A stretch of 9,115 nt of DNA from DTU049 sp033809015. GTDB lineage: Bacteria > Bacteroidota > Bacteroidia > Bacteroidales > DTU049. The position numbers and the translations under genes are program-made. Below the pieces are notes generated by a model, which saw nothing but the letters and a program-made list of their open reading frames with translations, was not told the DNA's origin and made no database searches. Positions 1 to 7,455 of this stretch are shown one piece after another (the stretch's first letter is position 1; every line of letters starts with the position of its first letter). The stretch is taken from contig JAPXMM010000105.1 of the NCBI GenBank assembly GCA_033809015.1, positions 1-9,115 on the forward strand. Direction: 5' to 3'.

Positions 1-2
1 GT

Positions 3-1235
3 ACTGGCACAGCATCAGTTACAGTTACTGTCCATCCGTTGCCAACTATTACAGCTAGTGCAACTCCAACAGAAATTTGTCATGGTGAAAGTTCTGATTT
101 GATGGTAAGTTCAGATATCCCTGGAACAACGTTCAACTGGTCTAATGGTTTAGGCACAAATCCAAATGTAACTGTTAGTCCAACAACAACGACAACATAT
201 TCAGTAACTGGAACAACACCAGAAGGGTGCACTGGCACCGCAGAAGTTACAGTAACTGTTCATCCATTACCAAATATTACAGCTAGTGCAGATCCAACAG
301 ATATTTGTCTTGGAGAAAGCTCTGATTTGATGGTAAGTTCAGATATTCCTGGAACTACGTTCAACTGGTCAAATGGATTAGGAACCAATCCCAATGTAAC
401 AGTTAGTCCAACAGCTACCACAACATATTCAGTCACTGGCACAACTAATGAAGGTTGCACCGGCACAACGTTAGTTACAGTAACTGTTCATCCATTGCCG
501 ACAATTACTGCCTCAGCAAATCCAACTGAGATTTGTCTAGGTGAAAGTTCAGATTTGATGGTAAGTTCAGATATTCCTGGAACGACGTTTAGTTGGTCAA
601 ATGGATTAGGAACCAATCCCAATGTAACAGTCAGTCCAACGACTACCACGACATATTCAGTTACAGGTACAACTAGTGAAGGTTGTACAGGCACAGCAGT
701 AGTTACAGTAATTGTTCATCCATTGCCGACCATTACTGCCACAGCAAATCCTGCTGAGATTTGTTTAGGAGAAAGTTCAGATTTGACAGTAAGTTCAGAT
801 ATCACGGGAACAACGTTTAGCTGGTCAAATGGATTAGGAACCAATCCCAATGTAACAGTAAGTCCAACGACAACCACTACATATTCAGTTACTGGCACGA
901 CTAATGAAGGTTGCACAGGCACAACGTTAGTTACAGTAACTGTTCATCCATTGCCGACCATTACTGCCACAGCAAATCCTGCAGAGATTTGTCTAAATGA
1001 AAGCTCTGATTTAACAGTAAGTTCAGATATCACGGGAACAACGTTTAATTGGTCAAATTCTCTTGGAACAAATCCCAATGTAACAGTTAGTCCAACGACT
1101 ACAACGACATATTCAGTTACTGGAACAACAACAGAAGGTTGCACAGGCACAGCAGCAGTTACAGTAACTGTTCATCCATTGCCGACCATTACTGCCTCAG
1201 CAAATCCAATAGGGATTTGTTTAGGAGAAAGTTGA
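3..1235 (+). CDS. 5'-partial T9SS-type surface protein with tandem Ig-like repeats; ends at a premature TGA
   Basis: The reading frame is open from the left edge, so signal peptide and true start lie outside the window. It contains the last 12 codons of one repeat, five complete 76-residue repeats and the start of a sixth. Each unit shows ICxGESSDL, then WSNGLGTNPNVTVSP, TTTTTY and EGCTG blocks, with two cysteines near unit positions 14 and 64. This is the look of the Ig-like domains associated with CHU_C proteins of Bacteroidota, which usually form extracellular stalks of adhesins. The frame stops at TGA 1233-1235, where the other units have a serine codon. The same frame resumes directly after it, so this and the next entry are two halves of one gene. 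A TTG at 39 is only an internal codon and not a believable start. The repeat identity is clear; ligand and function are unknown. Confidence 0.85.
   Translation, partial: TGTASVTVTVHPLPTITASATPTEICHGESSDLMVSSDIPGTTFNWSNGLGTNPNVTVSPTTTTTYSVTGTTPEGCTGTAEVTVTVHPLPNITASADPTDICLGESSDLMVSSDIPGTTFNWSNGLGTNPNVTVSPTATTTYSVTGTTNEGCTGTTLVTVTVHPLPTITASANPTEICLGESSDLMVSSDIPGTTFSWSNGLGTNPNVTVSPTTTTTYSVTGTTSEGCTGTAVVTVIVHPLPTITATANPAEICLGESSDLTVSSDITGTTFSWSNGLGTNPNVTVSPTTTTTYSVTGTTNEGCTGTTLVTVTVHPLPTITATANPAEICLNESSDLTVSSDITGTTFNWSNSLGTNPNVTVSPTTTTTYSVTGTTTEGCTGTAAVTVTVHPLPTITASANPIGICLGES
1233..1235 (+). other. In-frame premature TGA codon in repeat unit 6
   Basis: The codon order around the site is GAA AGT TGA GAT TTG. 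The equivalent codon in the other complete units is serine (TCA, TCT or similar), so one C-to-G change at 1234 explains the stop. The frame stays open on both sides for more than a kilobase. Reassignment of TGA to Trp is unlikely because the neighbouring 904-codon gene has no internal TGA and uses TGG for tryptophan. Confidence 0.95.
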
Positions 1236-3524
1236 GATTTGACAGTAAGTTCAGATATCACTGGAACAACGTTTAGTTGGTCAAATGGATTAGGGACCAA
1301 TTCCAATGTAACAGTCAGTCCAACGACTACCACGACATATTCAGTAACAGGCACAACGTTAGAAGGTTGCACAGGCACAGCAGCAGTTACAGTAACTGTT
1401 CATCCATTACCAACTATCACTGCTACAGCAACACCATCAGAGATTTGTCTAAATGAAAGTTCAGATTTAATGGTAAGCTCCGATATTCCTGGAACAACGT
1501 TTAGCTGGTCAAATGGATTAGGAACCAATCCCAATGTAACAGTTAGTCCAACGACTACAACGACATATTCAGTTACTGGCACAACATTAGAAGGTTGTAC
1601 AGGCACAACAGCAGTTACAGTAACTGTTCATCCATTGCCAATGATCACAGCGACAGCAACACCATCAGAGATTTGTCTAAATGAAAGTTCAGAATTAATG
1701 GTAAGTTCAGATATCACTGGAACAACGTTTAATTGGTCAAATGGATTAGGAACCAATCCTAATGTAACAGTTAGCCCAACGACTACCACAACATATTCTG
1801 TTACTGGCACGACTAATGAAGGTTGTACAGGCACAACATCAGTTACAGTAACTGTTCATCCATTGCCAACTATCACAGCAACAGCTACACCATCAGAGAT
1901 TTGTCTAGGAGAAAGCTCAGATTTAATGGTAAGTTCAGATATTACTGGAACAACCTTTAATTGGTCAAATGGATTAGGAACCAATCCCAATGTAACAGTT
2001 AGTCCAACGACTACAACGACATATTATGTCACTGGCACAACGTTAGAAGGTTGTACAGGCACAGCAGTAGTTACAGTAATTGTTCATCCATTACCGACCA
2101 TTACAGCCACAGCAAATCCTGTTGAGATTTGTTTAGGAGAAAGTTCAGATTTGACATCAAGTTCAGATATCACTGGAACAACGTTTAATTGGTCAAATTC
2201 TCTTGGCACCAATCCCAATGTAACAGTCAGTCCAACGACTACCACTACATATTCAGTTACTGGCACGACTAATGAAGGTTGTACAGGCACAGCAGCAGTT
2301 ACAGTAACTGTTCATCCCATACCAACGATTACTGCAACAGCAAATCCTGCTGAGATTTGTTTAGGAGAAAGTTCAGATTTGATGGTAAGTTCAGATATCA
2401 CTGGGACGACGTTTAGCTGGTCAAATGGATTAGGAACCAATCCAAATGTAACAGTTAGTCCAACGACTACAACGACATATTCAATTACTGGTACAACGTT
2501 AGAAGGTTGTACAGGCACAACATCAGTTACAGTAACTGTTCATCCATTGCCAATGATCACAGCGACAGCAAATCCAACAGAGATTTGTTTAGGAGAAAGT
2601 TCTGATTTAATAGTAAGCTCCGATATCACTGGAACAACTTTTAATTGGTCAAATTCTCTTGGTACCAATCCAAATGTAACTGTTAGTCCAACGACAACCA
2701 CGACATATACAGTTACTGGCACGACTAATGAAGGTTGTACAGGCACAGCAGTAGTTACAGTAACTGTTCATCCATTGCCGACCATTAATTTTCTTGTTAA
2801 TTCAGCACATTGTGGTCAATCAGACGGTAGTATTTTATTAAATATTAATGGGGCAGTACCACCTTATACTTTCATCTGGTCTAATGGTTATATGGATGCT
2901 AATTTAAGTAATATAGTAGCTGGGAATTATATAGTAACAGTTACCGATGCTATAGGCTGTATGAGTATTGCTAATATATATGTAGAAGATTTACCTGGTC
3001 CAACTGCTAATTTTACATTTAAACCTCAAATGACAACTATTGAAAATCCAATTATTTATTTTCAGAATTATTCTACTGGGGCCACTTCATATTATTGGAC
3101 ATTTGGAGATGATAATAGTTCAGAAGAGTATGCTCCTAATCATGTCTATATGGAACCAGGCAGCTATCACGTAGTATTATATGCGATAGATGATTATAAC
3201 TGCATTGATACGGTAGGAGCTCAAATAATAATTAAAGATATTAGCACTTTTTATATTCCTAATGCTATAGTGCCTCTTAGAAGAAATATCAATAGTATTT
3301 TTAATATTTTTGGAGTAAATATAGATCCAGATAATTTTGAGATGCGTATTTATAATAGATGGGGAAATCAAATATTCTATACTACAAATCCAAATATAGG
3401 ATGGGATGGTACATATAATGGAGAATATGTTCAAGAAGGCTCATATACATATATTTTCAATTTTATTACTGAAACTGATGGCATCAAACATACTATTTTA
3501 GGGAAAGTTTTAGTTTTGTATTAA
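1236..3524 (+). CDS. In-frame continuation: Ig-like repeats, SprB repeat, PKD domain and CHU_C (type-B) sorting domain
   Basis: This is the same frame as the preceding stretch, after the TGA, and it ends at TAA 3522-3524. It holds the rest of repeat 6 and repeats 7-12 (to 2774). A SprB-like repeat follows (about 2787-2990; SDGSI, PPYTFIWSNG, AGNYIVTVTDAIGC). Next is a PKD domain (about 3000-3239; YYWTFGDDNSS, PGSYHVVLYA). Last is a CHU_C / gliding-motility C-terminal domain (about 3243-3521; FEMRIYNRWGNQIF, GWDGTYNGEYVQEGSYTYIF, GKVLVLY). In known T9SS cargo this last domain directs export across the outer membrane and surface attachment. This half has no signal peptide and no plausible own start (the first candidate is an internal TTG at 1239). 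It can only be made by readthrough, by a version of the gene without the TGA, or if the TGA is a base error. Otherwise the gene is a pseudogene. Confidence 0.85.
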   Translation, partial: DLTVSSDITGTTFSWSNGLGTNSNVTVSPTTTTTYSVTGTTLEGCTGTAAVTVTVHPLPTITATATPSEICLNESSDLMVSSDIPGTTFSWSNGLGTNPNVTVSPTTTTTYSVTGTTLEGCTGTTAVTVTVHPLPMITATATPSEICLNESSELMVSSDITGTTFNWSNGLGTNPNVTVSPTTTTTYSVTGTTNEGCTGTTSVTVTVHPLPTITATATPSEICLGESSDLMVSSDITGTTFNWSNGLGTNPNVTVSPTTTTTYYVTGTTLEGCTGTAVVTVIVHPLPTITATANPVEICLGESSDLTSSSDITGTTFNWSNSLGTNPNVTVSPTTTTTYSVTGTTNEGCTGTAAVTVTVHPIPTITATANPAEICLGESSDLMVSSDITGTTFSWSNGLGTNPNVTVSPTTTTTYSITGTTLEGCTGTTSVTVTVHPLPMITATANPTEICLGESSDLIVSSDITGTTFNWSNSLGTNPNVTVSPTTTTTYTVTGTTNEGCTGTAVVTVTVHPLPTINFLVNSAHCGQSDGSILLNINGAVPPYTFIWSNGYMDANLSNIVAGNYIVTVTDAIGCMSIANIYVEDLPGPTANFTFKPQMTTIENPIIYFQNYSTGATSYYWTFGDDNSSEEYAPNHVYMEPGSYHVVLYAIDDYNCIDTVGAQIIIKDISTFYIPNAIVPLRRNINSIFNIFGVNIDPDNFEMRIYNRWGNQIFYTTNPNIGWDGTYNGEYVQEGSYTYIFNFITETDGIKHTILGKVLVLY

Positions 3525-3531
3525 TTTTAGT

Positions 3532-3570
3532 AATAAAATAATTTTTTGATCTCATAATAGTTATTTTATT
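3532..3570 (+). terminator. AT-only inverted repeat between the surface-protein and AsmA genes (weak terminator candidate)
   Basis: A perfect 10-bp inverted repeat, AATAAAATAA (3532-3541) and TTATTTTATT (3561-3570), has a 19-nt loop and starts 8 bp after the TAA of the upstream gene. Its position suits a transcription end. The stem has no G or C and no long U-run follows it, so it would be a weak terminator at best. It may also be a chance product of the base composition. Confidence 0.3.
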
Positions 3571-3572
3571 TG

Positions 3573-3580
3573 TAAATTTG
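3573..3580 (+). promoter_or_regulatory. Bacteroidota -7 promoter element (TAAATTTG) ahead of the AsmA gene
   Basis: TAAATTTG matches the TAnnTTTG -7 consensus and ends 5 bp before the ATG at 3586. A possible -33 TTTG lies at 3545-3548, with 24 bp between the elements, slightly more than usual. Transcription would begin at or next to the start codon, giving a leaderless or nearly leaderless mRNA. The motif is AT-rich and can arise by chance here. Confidence 0.4.
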
Positions 3581-3585
3581 CTTTT

Positions 3586-6300
3586 ATGAATGATATACCA
3601 CCAGATAATAAAATACCTAAAAAGAGTTGGTTTAAAAAATTATTAAAAATATTTTTAATTGTTTTAATTGTAGTCTTTTTGTTTTTTACTGTTTCTTTTA
3701 TTTATGTTTATACACATCAGCAGATTATTAAAAATAAACTTGTGGAATATGTAGATAATTATCTAAAAGTTCCTTTATATGTTGATAAAATAGATTTAAG
3801 CTTATTTTCTCATTTCCCTCTCATATCTGTTAGATTTACAAATGTAGAAATACGCAGTGATGATTTGCTATCAATAAATTATATGGATGCTAGCACAAAT
3901 ATTTTTGATATCATACGTGGTAAATATAATATTAGAAAAATTTACCTTAATAATGGTAAAATTAACTTAAAAATCTATGAAGACGGTAAAAATAATTTTG
4001 ATATTTTCGTAACTGATACTACTGAAAAAGTTAATGCTATCCTTTTGGAATTTCCAAATATTTATCTCAAAAATATTCATCTAGGATATATATCTACCAA
4101 AGATCAAATGTCTATAGGCACTACTATTCATAAAATGCATACTAATGGCAAATATAATAAAAATGTATTTTCAGAAAATTCAGATATTAATTTTACTCTT
4201 GATAGTCTGATGATAGACACTACCTTTTCTTTGAAACATAATATTGAAATCAATATTTCCACAAGTAGCAATATTGATATAGATAATTCTATATTTTATG
4301 CTAAAAAAATCGTTGGTGATATTGGTGGTAATGATTTCTCAATGTCGTTAATGTATAATTTTAATTCTCAAAAGCCTAATATAGATGCTAGTTTTACTCT
4401 TAAAAAAAATAAAATAAATAATATAATTGAGCTTTTACCAGACAACATCAAAAAGAATATAGATGCTTACTCACTAAAAGGTATCATTTCGCTAACAACA
4501 CAAATAAAAGGATATTTATATGAGGGACATTATCCTAAACTTAATGCTATATTGTATTGTAATGATTTAGGATTAAAAAATGAAAAAATTAATTTGTCTA
4601 AGGTTAATTTTAGTGCCAATATCGCTACTGAAAATGTTTCTGATTTATCTAGATATAATATCGAAATTAATGATTTGCAAGTTAATTATGAGAATAATAG
4701 CCATTTAAATGGAAAAATAAAATTGCAAAACCTCATGAGTCCAACCATAAATTTAGATATTGCAGGAATGGTAGATTTACATGAAATCGCATTTTTAAAT
4801 AATGATAATGTGCAAATTGAAGGTGGGCAAGTACAAATAGAACTGAAAGGACAAACGAGTCTGCCTAATTGGTATGGAGGATTTAAAAGTATTTTAGTAA
4901 TGTCTGATATTAATTCCAAACTAAATATACAATCTGCGAATGTTTACATTGCTCCATATAATATTAAAGAATTGAATACTGTAGCCTTTATAGATAATGA
5001 TAATTTAAAAATACAAAACTTAAATTGTAAAATTAATGAACAATATATACAAAATGCTGATGCGACTATTATAAAATGGAAAAATCTATTTCTTAGTGAA
5101 AAACCATTTTTACAAGTAAATCTAAATGCTAATATTCCAAAATTAGTTCTAGATAGCTTAATAAAAAAACAAGATAATACTCAAACTAAGCCTTCTAGTA
5201 CAAAGCTGCAGCCGGTAATATTAGCTAATGCTAATATTAAAATCGATAATTTGATGTATATGACTATGGGAGCTAAAAACTTAACTTTAAATACTCAAAT
5301 AGAAAGTAATGGAACAAATCAATTTATTAAAGTAGAAATGACTTCGGATTTAATAAAATATAAATTATTCTCTGCTAATAACTTAAAACTAAATGGGAAA
5401 ATAATATCAAATAAATTTATAATCGATAAAATAGATTTCAAAGCATTCGGTGGGAATATAAATGGCGGTGGCTATTTAGTGCCTATTGAACAAAAAAATG
5501 ATTTTGCTATAGATATGATAGCTAATCAAATAAATATTAATCGATTGTTTACAGAAATGGAAAATTTCAATCAAAAAATTCTAACCGATAAAAATATTAA
5601 TGGTATTGCAAATATAGATTTACAGGCTCGCGGCTCACTCACAAAAGATTGGCAAATTATTAAACCTTCTATGAAAGCTACTGCTGTTATTAATATAAAT
5701 AATGGTGAATTAATAAATTTCGAACCATTGATGGGTTTAAAAAAATATATCAATAGAGATTTCTCACATATCAAATTTGGAGAACTGAATAATACATTGT
5801 TTCTATCAGATCAAATAGTAGAAATACCAGAAATGGCAATATTAAGTAATGTCATTAACATAAAAGTAAGAGGAAATCATAATTTAAATAATGAAATAGA
5901 TTATCATTTAGCTGTGAAAGCTCGTGAGTTGCTGCATCAGGGAAATAATCAAAAAGATAATGTAGATGATTATGGCTACATTAACTATGATGATACCAAA
6001 GGCATCACATTATACGTGCGTATTTATGGTAAACCTGGAAATTATAAATATGAACTTTTTGATAAAGAACAACGCAAAATACATAGACAAGAAGCCGTCA
6101 AGCAAGAGCAAGAAAATATTAAAACTAATATTAAAGCAGAGATGAATAATTTTGGGCAAGATACTTCATTATTAATAGTAAGACCAGAAGACAATAAACC
6201 TAAAGCATACCAAATAGAATGGACTAATGCAGATACTCAAAAAGTAGATAAAAAAACCTACACTAAACCAAAGAAAAAATTAAATATAGAGTGGGATTAA
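3586..6300 (+). CDS. AsmA-like family envelope protein (904 aa)
   Basis: The protein has a short charged cytoplasmic N-terminus, one transmembrane helix at about residues 19-42, and then a long periplasmic region of repeating beta-strand-like segments (for example YLKVPLYVDKIDLSLFSHFP near 59-78). That opening (membrane anchor, then 'V..ID.SL...FP..S.....V' pattern) is typical of Bacteroidota AsmA-like proteins, and the length is normal for them. The end has a lysine/glutamine-rich helical stretch (about 827-857) and a basic tail, also common in this group. AsmA-family proteins act in the cell envelope; relatives such as TamB and YhdP are implicated in lipid transport and outer-membrane homeostasis. 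A specific role here is inference. ATG 3586 is the first in-frame ATG after a TGA at 3547 and precedes the membrane helix directly. The gene is 61 bp downstream of the surface protein and convergent with the peptidase gene. Confidence 0.85.
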   Translation: MNDIPPDNKIPKKSWFKKLLKIFLIVLIVVFLFFTVSFIYVYTHQQIIKNKLVEYVDNYLKVPLYVDKIDLSLFSHFPLISVRFTNVEIRSDDLLSINYMDASTNIFDIIRGKYNIRKIYLNNGKINLKIYEDGKNNFDIFVTDTTEKVNAILLEFPNIYLKNIHLGYISTKDQMSIGTTIHKMHTNGKYNKNVFSENSDINFTLDSLMIDTTFSLKHNIEINISTSSNIDIDNSIFYAKKIVGDIGGNDFSMSLMYNFNSQKPNIDASFTLKKNKINNIIELLPDNIKKNIDAYSLKGIISLTTQIKGYLYEGHYPKLNAILYCNDLGLKNEKINLSKVNFSANIATENVSDLSRYNIEINDLQVNYENNSHLNGKIKLQNLMSPTINLDIAGMVDLHEIAFLNNDNVQIEGGQVQIELKGQTSLPNWYGGFKSILVMSDINSKLNIQSANVYIAPYNIKELNTVAFIDNDNLKIQNLNCKINEQYIQNADATIIKWKNLFLSEKPFLQVNLNANIPKLVLDSLIKKQDNTQTKPSSTKLQPVILANANIKIDNLMYMTMGAKNLTLNTQIESNGTNQFIKVEMTSDLIKYKLFSANNLKLNGKIISNKFIIDKIDFKAFGGNINGGGYLVPIEQKNDFAIDMIANQININRLFTEMENFNQKILTDKNINGIANIDLQARGSLTKDWQIIKPSMKATAVININNGELINFEPLMGLKKYINRDFSHIKFGELNNTLFLSDQIVEIPEMAILSNVINIKVRGNHNLNNEIDYHLAVKARELLHQGNNQKDNVDDYGYINYDDTKGITLYVRIYGKPGNYKYELFDKEQRKIHRQEAVKQEQENIKTNIKAEMNNFGQDTSLLIVRPEDNKPKAYQIEWTNADTQKVDKKTYTKPKKKLNIEWD

Positions 6301-6413
6301 TATCTGATTTATAATAGATAAAGGATTTATAAAGATAAAAAATCTAAACGATGATTTTGTTTTATATTTTTTTGAAATGATATTTAAATAATTAAGATAT
6401 TCAAGTAATTTTT
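6301..6413. other. Short convergent intergenic spacer
   Basis: This 113-bp AT-rich spacer separates the 3' ends of the AsmA and NlpC/P60 genes. I see only small AT-only palindromes (for example TATTTAAATA at 6381-6390) and no GC-bearing hairpin with a U-tract, so no terminator is called for either gene. Confidence 0.5.
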
Positions 6414-7082
6414 TTATTGATCTTTACTTTTATCGACAGTATCTTTTTTTAGTAATTCGTCTTTTATTCTGCCAGCCATATAAAATCTATCTTTGTAATA
6501 TGGCATACCTAAAGAATCTATACGTACACCCAGTTGAGTACTAGCATGTACAAATTTTTTATCTCCTAGATAAATTCCTACGTGGGAAACGCGATTTTTA
6601 TTTATTTTAAAAAAAACTATATCTCCAAATTTCGCTTCTTCTATAGGGACTTTTATTACATTTTGTATAATATCATATGAAGATCTATTCAGTGAAAAAC
6701 CATAAACATTATTATAAATTGAATATACCATACCACTACAATCTGTACCTGATTTATCTTTACCACCATATTTATATGGTACTCCCAGCCAGCTATCTAT
6801 TTCTTTTAGCAAATTAGTATCTGCATCATCAGGTATATTTACTCCCCATTTAGTTTCATATTTACTAATAGTAGAAATGCTTTCTTCCATAATAGCATCT
6901 GTTTTTTTAGGACTATTCTTTTTATCATCATTTGCAGTCGATGTGGTTTCAGATAAATTTGGATTTGCGTTATGAGTGGCTATTTGCCTTTCATGTATAT
7001 AATCTACTAATCCACTGCATGATATTAAACTAAAAAAAACAGATATTAATAATAATCTATGTGCTACCGATAATCCTGTCAT
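6414..7082 (-). CDS. NlpC/P60 (C40) family lipoprotein peptidase
   Basis: The 222-residue protein begins with a lipoprotein signal peptide: hydrophobic residues 10-20 and lipobox L19-I20-S21-C22, so Cys22 should be lipidated. A low-complexity linker (about 30-75, rich in N, S, T, K) follows. The NlpC/P60 domain covers about 95-206. The catalytic cysteine is C115 in GTDCSG, the histidine is H167 in SHVGIYLG, and the third polar residue is probably H179 in FVHAST. WLGVPYKYGG before the cysteine is also characteristic. Family members are cysteine endopeptidases that usually cut the gamma-D-Glu to diamino-acid bond of peptidoglycan stem peptides. This one would act in the periplasm, tethered to a membrane. 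It lacks SH3b domains, so it is a compact Spr-like form. The ATG at 7080-7082 is chosen because it gives a proper signal peptide. The gene stands alone with its own promoter. Confidence 0.92.
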   Translation of the reverse strand: MTGLSVAHRLLLISVFFSLISCSGLVDYIHERQIATHNANPNLSETTSTANDDKKNSPKKTDAIMEESISTISKYETKWGVNIPDDADTNLLKEIDSWLGVPYKYGGKDKSGTDCSGMVYSIYNNVYGFSLNRSSYDIIQNVIKVPIEEAKFGDIVFFKINKNRVSHVGIYLGDKKFVHASTQLGVRIDSLGMPYYKDRFYMAGRIKDELLKKDTVDKSKDQ

Positions 7083-7104
7083 TTATTAAATCTTCTTGAA
7101 CTTA

Positions 7105-7112
7105 CAAAATTA
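7105..7112 (-). promoter_or_regulatory. Bacteroidota -7 promoter element (TAATTTTG) for the NlpC/P60 gene
   Basis: Read on the minus strand this is TAATTTTG, a full match to TAnnTTTG, ending 22 bp before the ATG. That leaves a 5' leader of roughly 15 nt. I find no clear TTTG at -33. The same octamer precedes the permease gene. Confidence 0.45.
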
Positions 7113-7152
7113 CTTATTTTTTTTAAATATGCGTTTATATAATAAAATTTTT

Positions 7153-7176
7153 GACTCTATTCTAAAAACATGTTGT
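7153..7176 (+). repeat. Left terminal inverted repeat of the IS remnant
   Basis: It starts GACTCTATTC and ends TGTTGT. It pairs with 7456-7479 at 19 of 24 positions; mismatches are at positions 2, 11, 14, 17 and 18 counted from the outer end. Confidence 0.6.
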
Positions 7177-7199
7177 AATTTAGCAAAAAATAAGAAAAT

Positions 7200-7445
7200 A
7201 TGGATAAATCAGAGCAAATAAAGGAAATATTCGTTAGATTAACAAGGATAGAACAGCAAAGACTAATACAAGAGCTTAAACAAATATAAAAGTATGGGAT
7301 ATGTTTACGAATATCGAAAAGATGTATGAAAAATTCATAAAAACTAAATCAATAAGAACATATAGGTGTCCTATAATGCGGAGTTGAAAATTTCAATTTT
7401 GGAATAACAAAATATTTAACACTTCTAATTATATTTATAACTTAA
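7200..7445 (+). pseudogene. Frameshifted transposase N-terminal remnant
   Basis: An ATG at 7200 opens 29 codons (MDKSEQIKEIF..., a charged helical N-terminus) ending at TAA 7287-7289. The sense then appears to continue in another frame, with an ATG at 7301 (MFTNIEKMYEKFIKT...TYRCPI) to TGA 7385-7387. Removing one A at 7376 restores the first frame and reads RCPICGVENFNFGITK, a CPxCG knuckle, until TAA 7443-7445. A loss of one base near 7280-7290 and a gain of one base near 7376 would therefore explain everything. A helical N-terminus followed by a zinc-ribbon CPxCG is how IS1595-type transposases begin. No catalytic domain remains. The reconstruction is mine; family assignment is tentative. 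Confidence 0.4.
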
Positions 7446-7455
7446 AAATTTTTTA

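Larger units (their letters stand above)
3..2774 (+). repeat. Tandem array of 228-bp coding repeats (12 complete units plus one partial)
   Basis: Complete units begin at 39, 267, 495, 723, 951, 1179, 1407, 1635, 1863, 2091, 2319 and 2547. The period is exactly 228 bp throughout, with no insertion or deletion. Positions 3-38 are the end of an earlier unit, so the array continues left. Unit-to-unit identity is high even at the DNA level, which suggests recent duplication or gene conversion. Marker residues show larger-scale structure. Units 7-12 alternate LEGC and NEGC. The 7-8 and 11-12 pairs share FSW then LPM. Units 3 and 9 share VTVIVHPLP. Units 5, 10 and 12 share SNSLG. The units are threonine-rich and visibly less AT-rich than the flanking genes. 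Confidence 0.97.

Noticed and set aside
1233..1235. TGA read as tryptophan or another recoded amino acid
   Set aside because: The site is serine in the other units, no recoding structure is visible, and the adjacent 904-codon gene uses TGG for Trp with no internal TGA.
260..2746. Ten similar 68-codon open frames on the minus strand spaced 228 bp apart
   Set aside because: They are antisense shadows of the repeat units; their similarity follows from the coding repeats on the plus strand, and they have no own start signals.
39..2774. CRISPR array or satellite-type noncoding repeat
   Set aside because: The 228-bp period is a multiple of three, has no unique spacers, and is translated in one frame into a conserved Ig-like domain.
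3177..3434. 85-codon minus-strand open frame inside the CHU_C region
   Set aside because: It lies opposite well-supported PKD and CHU_C coding sequence and its protein is Ile/Tyr-rich low complexity from AT-rich DNA.
6301..6413. Bidirectional terminator between the convergent AsmA and NlpC/P60 genes
   Set aside because: Only short AT-only symmetries are present; no GC-containing stem with a U-tract could be found on either strand.
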